A stretch of 64,000 bases of DNA from Erythrophleum ivorense. Lineage: Eukaryota > Streptophyta > Magnoliopsida > Fabales > Fabaceae. The stretch covers positions 62,001 through 126,000 of the forward strand of contig JAIUCV010000351.1 in NCBI GenBank assembly GCA_026724425.1, written 5' to 3'. This document shows, one piece after another, positions 25,470-36,050 of the stretch. Position numbers and translations under genes: made by a program. The first letter of the stretch is position 1. Each line of letters opens with the position of its first letter. Below the pieces are notes generated by a model. The model was not told the DNA's origin, searched no databases, and saw nothing but the letters and a program-made list of their open reading frames with translations.

Positions 25470-25654
25470 GGTAAATAAATTAGAATGCACTATTTTGACT
25501 TACTAAAACAATGCATTTTGGCCTATGTTCCAGGAAAAAGAAAAAAAAGGAATGGATGTATGGTGTGTTGTGACTCGCACGATCGATTAGACGGCTAAGT
25601 GTTGACCAATTTCATTGTATAGTTCCCGCCCACAACTGTCAAGGATTTGCACCC
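25470..25654 (-). repeat. Right terminal inverted repeat of the MULE
   Basis: Reverse complement begins GGGTGCAAATCCTTG and tracks the left arm for about 185 bases, ending at the shared GGTAAAT on the inner side. Confidence 0.9.
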
Positions 25655-25663
25655 TAAAGAATA
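25655..25663. repeat. 9-bp target-site duplication of the MULE, right copy (TAAAGAATA)
   Basis: Nine of nine bases identical to 14030-14038, placed exactly outside the GCACCC terminus. Confidence 0.92.
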
Positions 25664-26539
25664 AGAGGTTGAGTAGAAATCCTCTTCTTTTTAGGATTAG
25701 GATAACTTTTCATATTAGATTTTGAAATCATGTTTGGAGGCCTAAAAAGAAGTGGATTTTGGCCTATGATACTATTTTCAAAAGCGTAAGATGCCTTTTA
25801 CAACTATGAAAGCTTTCTTCACGTATAATTTCTAACCTAATGAAAAACCCGAAACAAGCAACAAAAGTTTGAAATATAAAAAGTTGACATTTTTAAATTT
25901 TAAGCTTAATTACTCATAATTTTTAATCTATATTTTAAACATAAATATTAGAATTAATAATCATAATAAGACATAAATTATGCTAAATAAACTAATTATA
26001 AGAAAAACAAAACTATAAAATAATGTATCTATCATACAGAAACTTAACCTTGGGGATTTGGATTTCTAGAGTTGGTTGCCTTGTCAATTTTCTGTTTTTT
26101 TGTATCACAGGAGAGGTAATATAGTGGAAATGTAGCTTTTATTGGTCTCTTGCAATATATTTCTTGCTTTTATAATACAAAACAACCACATTACAAGATT
26201 ATATTATAATCAACTACTAGCAGTACAAAACTACACCTCCCTCCTACATTCTTGTATATATCTTTCCCGATCAGGAGTAGCCATTATCGTGAGCTGGAAC
26301 AAGAAAAGGAAGGCGCCATATGATAAAAGTCCATCTCCAGTGCCTGAAGATTAAGATCTTTAGTAAAGTTAGTAACTAATAATCTGTAATGTTGCTCCTC
26401 TAATGTCAAAACCTGCAAACGAAAATCAACTGGGTTTGAAATAACATTCTGCTGCAAACCAACTCAAATATAATACGAATGCAATTAATCTGGTATAAGC
26501 GTTGTTGAAACTTTCGGTTTTAGAAATCAAAATTCGAAG
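25664..26539. other. Intergenic DNA right of the MULE
   Basis: AT-rich; no gene recognised. It may be the other half of an old repeat split by the MULE insertion, but I could not prove this. Confidence 0.4.
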
Positions 26540-27240
26540 CCATTGAATTATATCCAGTCGCTGGAAATGAGCCACTTTGGTTGACAATGGAGAAGCAAAC
26601 CAAATGGTCCTAGCAAAATTACACTGCAGAAAAATATGAGTAAGATTTTCAGGATGATCATGGCCAAAGTGAAAGATATTGTATATCCAATTGCATATGA
26701 TGCTGCTGCAAGATGCATCTTAAGCTTCCAAAGATGTTTCCATTCTTCAAAAGTAGAACCAATATGCGTGTAATGATCCTTAGCTAACAATTTATAGCCA
26801 ATGGTCACTGTATATTTTCCATCACTATTGCCTGTCCATACCAATCTATCCTGTCCAGTAATGGAAAAAAGCCATCTTGAAAATTAGATGGATCATTTGG
26901 GGTGAATAGAGTGGACCCGCAGCTTGATAATTCCAGTTTTCTGTCATGTAGAATAAGGTCTTGGAGTAGAAAATTGATAGCTTGGAGTTAATTGTATCGG
27001 CCACTAAAGAAAGATTAGAAATTGAACATTTCCACCACTTCCTATTTGCCATTGAAGATGTGAGCAGATAAGATTACTAGCTTTATTGGTGCCTCTCCAC
27101 ATCCGGCCATATAAGAATGTTGACGTAGCTATCCTGAAAATTGATCCTTGTAATATTTGGCCTTTATCACCCTGCCATATAATGGTGTTTGTTGATCTCT
27201 AGTTAATGTCTCTTGCAAAATCTTTTGCACTTGGTCCATG
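26540..27240 (-). pseudogene. L1-type LINE relic: ORF2 C-terminal part with zf-RVT region
   Basis: Minus-strand translation gives the region after the reverse transcriptase of a plant L1-like LINE. It starts with ARVIKAKYYKDQF-like sequence (about 27200), followed by a tryptophan-rich segment (QWQIGSGGNVQF, about 27050). Then comes DRLVWTGNSDGKYTVTIGYK (about 26860-26800), the start of the zinc-binding zf-RVT domain, and WKHLWKLKMHLAAASYAIG. Several frame changes are needed to follow it, and the reverse transcriptase and endonuclease are missing, so this is a decayed fragment. Confidence 0.75.
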
Positions 27241-28589
27241 TGCTCTTCCTGAGGCTTAAATTTTTAATAAATGTTTTAAATAATTTAATAAAATGGAAAT
27301 CTATTTTTGGTTCTTAAAAAAAAAAAATATATATATATATATATATATTAATTATTTATCCTTAAATCTTAAAAATATATCATTTAGTTTTAAAAAAAAT
27401 ACACGGTTTAACTATTTGGTTCTTAAATTAAGGACCTGTTGGGTACAAAGAATAGAAAGAAATTAAATAAAAAATGAAATAAACAAATGATTTTAAAGAT
27501 TAAAAATGACTTTTGTGTCTTTTATTTTAAAAAAATAGTAAAAATAAATAATAATTATTAAATAATAATTACAATAACATAATAAATATTATAAAAAAAG
27601 GAAAAAAAAATCACATGAGCCATTAGAAATATACAATTTAATTTTTGAAAAATTTGTAACTTACTATTTATTATTCTGTGGAGCATGTATTGATAAGTAC
27701 TAACAAATGGGCAAGTCAAACATTTTTAAGAATAGAATTGTATATTTTGAGGATTTTCGAACTGCCATGTACTTCATTTGTTTTTTAATAAGAATTAAGA
27801 CAAAATTTTACAAAAATATATATTTGAAATATGATGTATCATTAAAAGTGCTTTTGTTTTTGTATAACCATGATAAATAAGTTGTTTTCACAATATAAGG
27901 TGAAGTGAGGGAGTAATAATTAGAGTGACATAATAATTAATTATATTTGAGCTTCATCAAATTGAGCCTTATTTGGTATAACATGGGAAGGTCTCCCTAT
28001 TTTGAGGACAATTTGTGCTTTGAAAAATGCAGCTCTTATCATGATCTTTAAATAAATAATAAAATACGCAACAATTCAATTTCTCTTTTTAATTGCCAAC
28101 GCTAATCTCCTGTAAATAAATATCGAAATAGGAAAAGAAAAATTTAACTGCAATTCTTATGGACAACAAAGGTTAAGAAGAAAACTACGGATGCCTGGTC
28201 TGTATTGATTTCTTTCTTGATAAATTTTAAGGTAAACAGTGTCGTTTTAAAATTATTTTTACATATAAGTGAGTCAAAAATAAAATAACTATAATATGAT
28301 AAAAATTTTTTGAGGCATGTTTAATAAAATACTTAGTGTACTTACATGAGCAAGAATGACCTAAAATTTCTTTGTTAGTAGTGTGATCAGGGTATGTTCA
28401 GAATTTGTATATTTAAGTTACTGCTACCAAAAGAATCAAAACTCAAATAATTAAAAAAATTGTTTATTATCAAATAAACTAATCCTTTGGATTAACTGGC
28501 CAAAGTTTCAATAGTGCGAAATATTATATTGTATCTATTGAAGGAAAAGTTATTATATATGTATATATATATTGAAAAACAAAATTATT
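27241..28589. other. AT-rich intergenic DNA with a TA microsatellite
   Basis: A poly-A plus (TA)n tract lies at about 27317-27350 and a second TATATA stretch at about 28555-28570. No gene is recognised. Confidence 0.5.
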
Positions 28590-28596
28590 AAAAAAA
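28590..28596 (-). terminator. RNA polymerase III terminator of tRNA-Tyr
   Basis: Seven consecutive T on the transcribed-strand sense, 12 bases after the tRNA 3' end. This is the standard T-run stop signal for RNA polymerase III. Confidence 0.8.
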
Positions 28597-28607
28597 TAAG
28601 AATCCCG

Positions 28608-28699
28608 TCCGACCTGCCGGATTCGAACCAGCGACCTAAGGATATCTGTCATGAATTCTCAACTACAGTCCTCCGCTCTACCAACTGAGCTAAGGTCGG
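28608..28699 (-). tRNA. tRNA-Tyr: tRNA-Tyr (anticodon GTA) with a 19-nt intron
   Basis: The minus strand folds into a complete cloverleaf. The acceptor CCGACCT pairs with AGGTCGG and is followed by discriminator A. The D-arm contains the A box TTAGCTCAGTTGG. The anticodon stem GAGGA pairs with TCCTT around loop CTGTAGA with anticodon GTA, the variable region is AGGTC, and the T-arm GCTGG-TTCGAAT-CCGGC contains the B box. A 19-base intron (28644-28662) interrupts the loop after the base 3' of the anticodon, the canonical site, and plant nuclear tRNA-Tyr genes do contain an intron. The mature RNA is 73 bases. A CAA triplet at 28703-28705, four to six bases upstream, matches the plant tRNA initiation context, and a T7 terminator follows. 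All stems are intact, so the gene should be functional. Confidence 0.98.
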
Positions 28700-28705
28700 A
28701 ACTTG

Positions 28706-29783
28706 CAAGGAGGTCAGTAATGTTACAATAAAATCTGTTTCTTAGGGCTGCTGTTTTCACTCAGGATCTTTGAAGTTGGACAAGGTATGATATAACAGCA
28801 GAAGCAGCAATTTTCTTCTCCGAGTGGCAGGCACAAGTTGCATGCCACTGTTGGCTTCAGAGAAGTCCTCTAATTACGCGTGTAATGAAAATATAAATTT
28901 ATGCTCAAATGAAAAATATTCAACGGTAAATCCGACTAGTAAAACAAAACCAATATTAATCGATATTTAGGCACATCAACATAAAATTCATTTATGATAT
29001 GTTTATATATTTGTTCATATACATAATAATCTGCAAATGAAAATGTTCTCGTTTTCTCTGGTTATGCAGTGAGCATTACTTGAATGTCTTCTACTACTTT
29101 TGCTAAGAGTTCATCGAAGTTGCTCAATGCTTTCCTATTAACCATGAAACAAATTTACTTCCAGCTTCGACTTTCTCAGGTTGAACACCATATTTAAAAA
29201 TGGCAGCTTATGACTTAATGAAACCCATTATTCACTGCGGAAACCATGCCAAGTGAAACATTATACTAACAGCTAAGCGGTGAAGCGATATCAATTTGGA
29301 CATTATTTGAGTGTACTTGGCCAGGTTTTCAATAATAATATATTGAGTAGATATTGTATACAGCTGAGTATAATATGACTATTTTTTTTTCTAAAAAAGT
29401 TACATATTTGTTTTAATTAAAGAATCTAATAACAAATATCTAAAAAGCTACACCTAATTTTGGCCATTTAAAATAAAAAAAAAAAGAATGGACGCAGATT
29501 AGACTCTTACAGCAATCGTTCATTGATGCTGAAACAGGTACCATGGTTTCAGAATGAAGAAATACATATTGTCAAGATGACACTTTAACAACTACTAGAA
29601 GATATTGTACAAGAAGCACATGAAGTAGATACATGCATTTTAATTTCTGACGCAGATATAGCTGCAGTAAAAGTAAAGCACAACTATGTCATTACTAGTA
29701 ATTTTACAGAGAAGGATGGTAGTATCTATTTCTTTCAGAAATAAGCGCAACATAATTTAAGTAGACTTTTTTGGCTTCCATAA
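28706..29783. other. Intergenic DNA and 3' region of the prosaposin-like gene
   Basis: Nothing coding is recognised. The part near 29500-29783 probably contains the 3' untranslated region of the minus-strand gene ending at 29784. A short hairpin-forming segment is at 28815-28865. Confidence 0.5.
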
Positions 29784-32700
29784 TTAAGAGTCGGAGAGCA
29801 AGGGAATTTCTTTCATGACTTTAGCTTCCACATCTATTGTGGAAGCTTTGCAAGCATGTAATGCAGTGCATATATCTGTTGTTTCCAGGAACTTCTCTGC
29901 ATTTACAAGCATCACAGGTCCATACTCGAAAACCAACCTCTTGCACTGTAATAAATTTGGAAGATCAAGAAAAAAAAAATTAAGTCAATTGATGAATAGG
30001 TAAAACTTGGTTAGGAAAATTGCGCACTCCATTTTTTTTTTCTTTTTACATATATTACAGTCAGATGGTATCAGGCTTTGTCAGGACTAAATCCCTCCTC
30101 AAAAGATCTTAAGAGGGCACGCTATCACACTAGCGTCATGCATATAAAATTTACTTTCAAAGTGCTCCCAAAAGGAAACAAACCCAGGTTGATAAGGGGG
30201 ATACTATTAACAATATCTTTCACCAACTGAGCTAACTCTCCCATGTGTGCACTTTGCATTTAGTTCTGCAAAACTTCTTTGTTGTATCTGTAGTCTACAC
30301 TTACTTAGAAGGGATACATCATCAGGTAGAACAAAGTAGCCTATCCGGTTCCTAAAATGCTCTATCATTGGGTTCAACTGTCCTCATATATAATATCTGA
30401 AGATTGTTAAAGACTTGTAGTAGTGTCTGTTCCTCTAGATGCAGAGAGCATATATCAACGAAAATTCACATCAGAGTCAATTATTGACTAGGTAAGGAGC
30501 CTTCTGAACCCATAAAATTATTACATGAAAACTAGTGTGAGTCCAACCATGATAATTTAGTTAACTGGATAAAAATCTGACTTTATTTTATAGAACCAAT
30601 GAATCGATACCATCTCACATAATGCTTAAAAATGCAAGGTTAGTTCAATAAATCAGAGAGAAAAAGGAAAATGAGGCATTTATCAGATTTTTCTTACCTT
30701 CTGTGCATACTTCTCCATGGAATTGCACAACTTCACTAATGTCTCAATTATCTCTAGCTGACAATTAAAAATAAATTGTTAGTAGTTTATTCGACAAAAA
30801 CTAACTAATATCCCAAGTAGGGGTGGAACTATGATTAAGATATTGGAGAACCAAAACAACGGTTAAGGGCTTTCAAGAAAAAGTAAAAATTTTGTGCAGC
30901 CCAAGAATATATTTTACGAGAATGCAACTAAGGACAAAAGATAATTTTACAGGTTTTAAAAATATTTGCAAATTCAAATATTGATCAGAGGTCTCTTATT
31001 ACTTTTGCAAATCACCATTACATAACAAAAGATGGTGGAAATCTACATGATAAATTTATCTTCCTTACTTTCACTTGGAATCCATATTTTCATTTCTATT
31101 GAAATCTAAAGCACAAACTTTCATTTTCATATGCTACATCCAAACCATAATCTTCTTCTTGGCTGCAAACCCCAGGCTTTCTCCAATAAAAGGAAGTCTA
31201 ATTTGCAATAAATTTTCCACAGAACCATTTTAGTACTGTATAAGTAAATGAAGTATGCAATGCTTTGCAGTAAAAGAAAACCATAAGCAACTTGAAAACA
31301 AAGAAAATCTACACTATGTGAAGGAAAGACAAGGTAAGGTAAACCTCCTCTACTCCATTGGAGTAGCAACAGGTGAAATTACTAACCTCAGTGTCAGGAT
31401 CTTTCAACTTAACCAATAATTCTGAAACAGCATCTTTGCAAAATTCACAGCTATCTTCTTGGACTTGTGATGAAATCTTTGCAATTTGCTGACAGAGATT
31501 GACCCTTTTACAGAATTCTCCAGGTTGAATTGAAGCTACTTCTGAGAAGAAAAGGGAAGCATAATGGTCCACCAAAGTTATGCACTGCACAAAACAGAAG
31601 AAACAGAGATGAATAATGTAAGGTCTGAGAAGCTCCTATTCATTCATCCATTCACCCCCTAGATTCCTCTAGGGCTGATAGTTGTACTCTCCTATCTTAC
31701 AAAGTTGCTCCAAAGTGTACGTCAGTACACTGTACATGGTTCAACAAAAGTTGGCTATGTTATTCTGTACATGAAAGGTCACATGTGTAAAATGACCATG
31801 TTTGCAGCCCATCATCCATCATGTAAGTGAACAGATTTTTGGTTGAACATCAAAAGAGTGTACCAGGAAATTATAACTAGTTTTGCAATAACCATGAACA
31901 GCTTCAACATCTTAACAAAAACATGACATATCCAAGAGGAGGCGACCAACCTTCTGCTTGAAAGAGTGCAGCTCGTCACAGGTATGGTGAAGGATACCAA
32001 TGATCTCTTCCTGGGTCTTGTTGTTAGTTAGGAAATCAAGAGCCTTGGCAGAATATTCCTCACAAAGTGCACAAACATCTTGTTTTTTGTTGAGTTCTGC
32101 ATTTCGAAGATAAGTCAACAAGATAAACCACTCATGTCACATTCATATTTCAAGCTATAAAAAACAGACAATTGTCATAAGCAAAAAGTGTAAAGATTTA
32201 CACTTGATGTTAAGTCAAACCACATCTGCCTCATTTTTTAAGGAGAAAACCACTGAATTTTTAACAAACTGGAAACTTAAACAGGTGGACTAGCAGAGAT
32301 CATGTTAGGACTCGGCTTATTGAATATCATTAGATTTAGATGGTCTTAGATCCCCTTTTGGCCGATCTGAAATGGCTTATTGAGGAGGTTTGTATTATTA
32401 AGTTTCACTGGCTGAACTACAATCCATCCCATCTTTTGGTCCCTTCTCTTGTATCAGGTTACCCTACTAAAAAGTCATATCTCAATAACTATAAACTATC
32501 AGCTTTCCACACAACTCTTTACTTAAATCCAATTTTGCTTTTGACAATTAACTGGTGTCAGTTTCAGCGAAATTATTTTCATTCATTGGTGGGTAAAATT
32601 TGAGATTAATAACCAGTCATTACTTAAATTTTTCTTTTTCACCCAAGAAAATTAATTAGATAGTGAAAAAAGAAAGGTATAATAAACATGCCTCCAGTCT

Positions 32701-32883
32701 ATCCATCTCCTCAAGCAGGATAATTAAAACAAAGATGAGACGATAACAGTTACCAATGTTACCAGAAGTGTCAGATTTTGCTTTATTATTGCTCCAAAGA
32801 TCAGGGTTCGCCAATTCTCTTGCGTCACAAGCCCAAGCAGCACCCAATACAATGAGAAATAAGAGCCCTGTTCTCTCCTCCAT
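29784..32883 (-). CDS. Prosaposin-like protein with two saposin B domains
   Basis: Five coding exons join in phase: 32883-32754, 32096-31951, 31584-31387, 30757-30698 and 29945-29784. All introns have GT...AG ends, for a 231-residue product. Residues 1-21 form a signal peptide (hydrophobic core GLLFLIVLGAAWA, probable cleavage near ACDA). SapB domain 1 (about 52-123) has its six cysteines at C52, C55, a central pair (the HTC cysteine and C93), C117 and C123. SapB domain 2 (about 138-210) has C138, C141, C169, C179, C204 and C210. Both show the CxxC...C...C...C...C saposin pattern. Saposins bind and present lipids, and in animals activate lysosomal hydrolases; plant homologues are thought to act in the vacuole or secretory route. 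The start is the ATG at 32883, directly after a good acceptor and before the signal peptide; a longer in-frame start at 32925 would precede that acceptor. The length fits plant prosaposin-like proteins. Confidence 0.93.
30035..30247 (-). mobile_element. tRNA-derived SINE in the last intron of the prosaposin-like gene
   Basis: On the minus strand a tRNA-like head GGGAGAGTTAGCTCAGTTGG contains an A box (30223-30235), and a B-box-like GGGTTTGTTTCC follows at 30174-30185. An unrelated body comes next, ending in an A-rich tail at about 30035-30050. Internal polymerase III boxes, an unrelated body and an A-tail together define a SINE. AGTGCACA before the head and AGTGCGCA after the tail may be an imperfect target duplication. 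It lies in intron 29946-30697, in the same orientation as the gene. Confidence 0.65.
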
Positions 32884-34020
32884 GCTGCCTTTATTAAGCA
32901 CTAAAAAAACTATAAAAAGTTCCAATGTGGGTAAAGCTAGAAATTAATAGAAAAAAATTATTGGTTATTATAAAGAAAAACATAAAATCAGAGTTTAAAT
33001 ATTTCTAAGATGCATAATGCATATACAGAACTGTAATGTCTTTTGACACTTAAAATCTGACTAAAAGCCATATCAAAATCTAGTGAGCCAATTCGATAGA
33101 ACAATGTTACAAATTAAACACTATTTATGAAATTTGCGATAATGTCATGTTGGGGTATAAATTGTTCTGTACAAGGCACTGTGGAAGAGTAAGGACAATC
33201 ATGCGTGGAAGCAAATGAGAAATGAAGGTGCCAGCTAGATCAGACAGAAAATCTCCTTGCACTGAGTGCACGATGGAGTTCCGCCTTCACCAGGGCAGGA
33301 AGGGTTGAAGGGAAGGGAGAGAGTTACCTCCCATCGTGTAACTCACACCAATTAACCAAAGAAGGAGAAGAAGAAACCTAGAAAAGGTATATATATCAGC
33401 ATCTTCCCCCTTGTTCCTGATAATAAAAATACCTCGAATTCAACCCTAAAGTGTGTACAAAGAGAACCAGCAAAAGGCACCCGGTTCAAGATAGCATCCT
33501 AAAACCTATCTCGAGCTGAGCTTACCCAAAAATGAAACCAGTTCAAGTTTAAGATTGCCTGTGATTAGTGAAACAGTATTTTATTTCGATACTGGTAGAT
33601 CCGCTTAGAACAGTTCAGAGCTAGCTCAATAATACTTTCAGTTCAGGTAATCAATTACCCAAAATTCACATGTAAATTAAAAACGAAGAAACTCAATTTC
33701 GCCGAACTATGATCAATCCAACTAAAAAAAGAAATTGCTCTTGTAGTAGCATCACTTAAGTTAACAACAGAAGTATTTGTTATTACGTATTGATGAGGAT
33801 CATGTGACAAACCAGAAATACATATAATATAACACGATCAGAAGTTCATATTTCGATTCAGAGTGAAGACCAAGCACGAAAAAGGGCAACGAGGGGGGGA
33901 AAAAAGAACAGGAATTTTTTTTTCCTCAAGAAATAGATTAGATTGGCGATATAAGAGAAAAAGTTACTATTTTTCGCAGTGTTTCCTGGAAAACAATAGA
34001 AAGAGAAGAGAAAAAGATTA

Positions 34021-34110
34021 CCTTGGGTTGAAGGTTCAGGAAGGAGCGGAGAGGGAAAGAAGACAGAGACGAGGGTAGCCTTGGATTGGATTGGAGAGGG
34101 AAATTGCTAC
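34021..34110 (-). other. Probable 5' untranslated first exon of the prosaposin-like gene
   Basis: The minus-strand sequence is CT-rich leader-like DNA ending CAACCCAAG before GTAATC, a good donor at 34021/34020. The matching acceptor would be AAAGGCAG just before the ATG at 32883, giving a 1.1-kb leader intron. The 5' end near 34110 is an estimate. Confidence 0.55.
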
Positions 34111-36050
34111 GAATGGTTGTTTGGTTCTATTATTGGTCGCTGCATACTTGGCGTGTTTGGATTATCGATGAGGATTTACTATTATTCGGAGAACCCATAG
34201 TGGGATTGGTTGCTCCTCCTAATCAGTAATCACCACGTGTCAGTAGAAAAAAATGATACTGCCTATACTCTTTGAACAATATAAGCTCGAAACTAAAGAG
34301 GCAGAGAAGATGAATTTTATTTGTTGGTTTTTCTAAATTTTATTTTCAATGCAAAAGATGAAAAAAGGTTTCATATTTCATTGGGGTGAATTTGGTAAAA
34401 GTTGAACATTAATTTCAATTCTTATGCTTGTATTGTATGAGCAAAAATAGGAATAGATGAAAATAAAATTTAAAGTAAATTATATTATTTACTATGATGT
34501 TGGGCTAAATTATATTTAATATCTCTTTTATTATAAAAAGTTACTATAATATTTTTTAATTTATCTTTTGTCAATAAAGTTAATATTTTACATAATATAT
34601 ATTTTAAAAAAATAAAATTATATAATTATCTTAATTATTATATTAAGAATAAAATTATAGTCATATTTTAAAACTTAATATAATTTAGTTTCTTTTATTA
34701 TTATATTAAGAATAAAATGAGTTTCATATATAAGAAGTTAACTTCATTTACCAAAAAATAAATTGGACAGAAGTTTTGTTCATTATATATCAAAATATCA
34801 AGATACCAAGTATAATTTTTAAAACAAGAAGAATATAAAATATGATTTAATGCAACCTCAAAAAATTGTAGGGTGATTTAAGAACAGATTTATATATAAT
34901 TACCTATTAATTTCATGAAAAATTTAAAAGAAAATACAATATATAAACTAGCATGATTATTTAAGGTGTTTTTCCCATAGAGGATTATTCAAGCTATTTT
35001 TTATCTTAATTATTTATTAATCATTTTCTCATTTTTTGAATGTTAAAAAAATTAGGAATAGAAGTGAAAATAAAAAAGAAAAAATGATTTTGTGGATAAA
35101 TAATAACTTTCATTTCTCTATAAAAATAAATAAATAAATACAATTAAGTAATAATTATAGTGGTATAATAGAAAATTTATAAAAAAAAAAATTCTTTTTA
35201 TTTTTCATAGTAATACCCAACTATGTCTAACTATAGATAGTTGAAAATGGGTTTAGATTCGGATCTAAAATTTTTATCAATAAATTTAATTTAATCTTAA
35301 ATAAGACTTATGCAAGGTCAAATCGGACTTGACTTGAACTTAATCCAAACCAGTTCACAATTATTGTTGAACTTAATCCAAACCAGTCCACAATTATTGG
35401 AATTTGTATTATGTTTAGCCATTTATTTAGTTATTCATTTTATATATTCTCTTTTAATGTCTCCTTTTTCATTTTTATTCTATAAATAATTTTTGCTTAA
35501 TGGATTAAATATAAAATATAATTACTCGAACAAAAAAGTACTAATAAACCATATTAAATTGATCATAAATTATTGTTTCACATATTTTTTTAAACAAAAG
35601 TACTATTTATTTATTTTTATTTGGTAGGAAGTGTCAAATTAACTCAAAATCTTTTCTTTTTCAAATTAAACAAAAAAATATTTGTATACAAATAAACCTA
35701 AGTCAGGATTGAACTACACTCTTTTTTATGAGATTAATTCACAATATTATGAAATGGATACATTAGAGTGACGTAGTTGATGCCAAGATGTGTACAAATA
35801 TGGATAAGCGTAACCAAATCCTATTAACTTCAAGGCAGAAATCTATAAAGCCAGCTTATAATAAGTTGATTCACATGAATTATATCTACAACTAGCAAAC
35901 TAAGCCCAGAAATATCTAATTAGATATTACATAAACTAGGACTTCAACCAAATAATGAACAAACAACAAATAAGATTCTACCCAAGCAGGCACAATACTA
36001 TAGACTTGATAGAAGCGGCAATTAAAGTTTCAATCTCATCACTCAAGCCA
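34111..36050. other. AT-rich intergenic DNA
   Basis: Lies between the 5' end of the prosaposin-like gene and the 3' end of the WEB-family gene. A 33-bp unit (opening TTGAACTTAATCCAAACCAG) occurs twice in tandem at 35334-35399. Otherwise nothing is recognised. Confidence 0.55.

Larger units (their letters stand above)
14039..25654 (-). mobile_element. Mutator-like element (MULE) with long terminal inverted repeats, nested
   Basis: An 11.6-kb element bounded by inverted termini of about 185 bp (14039-14222 and 25470-25654). The outermost bases are GGGTGCAGATCC on the left and, on the other strand, GGGTGCAAATCC on the right. By eye the arms share about 77% identity, with the longest shared run CCAAAATGCATTGTTTT, and differ mostly by transitions. 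A perfect 9-bp duplication flanks the element. The only recognisable gene inside is a broken FAR1/FHY3-type MULE transposase on the minus strand (21189-23215). A 3.66-kb solo LTR is inserted at 16643-20300, so the original element was about 8 kb. Inner parts 14240-16640, 20306-21188 and 23216-25455 contain no other recognised gene. The arm divergence and the broken transposase indicate an old, inactive copy. Confidence 0.9.
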
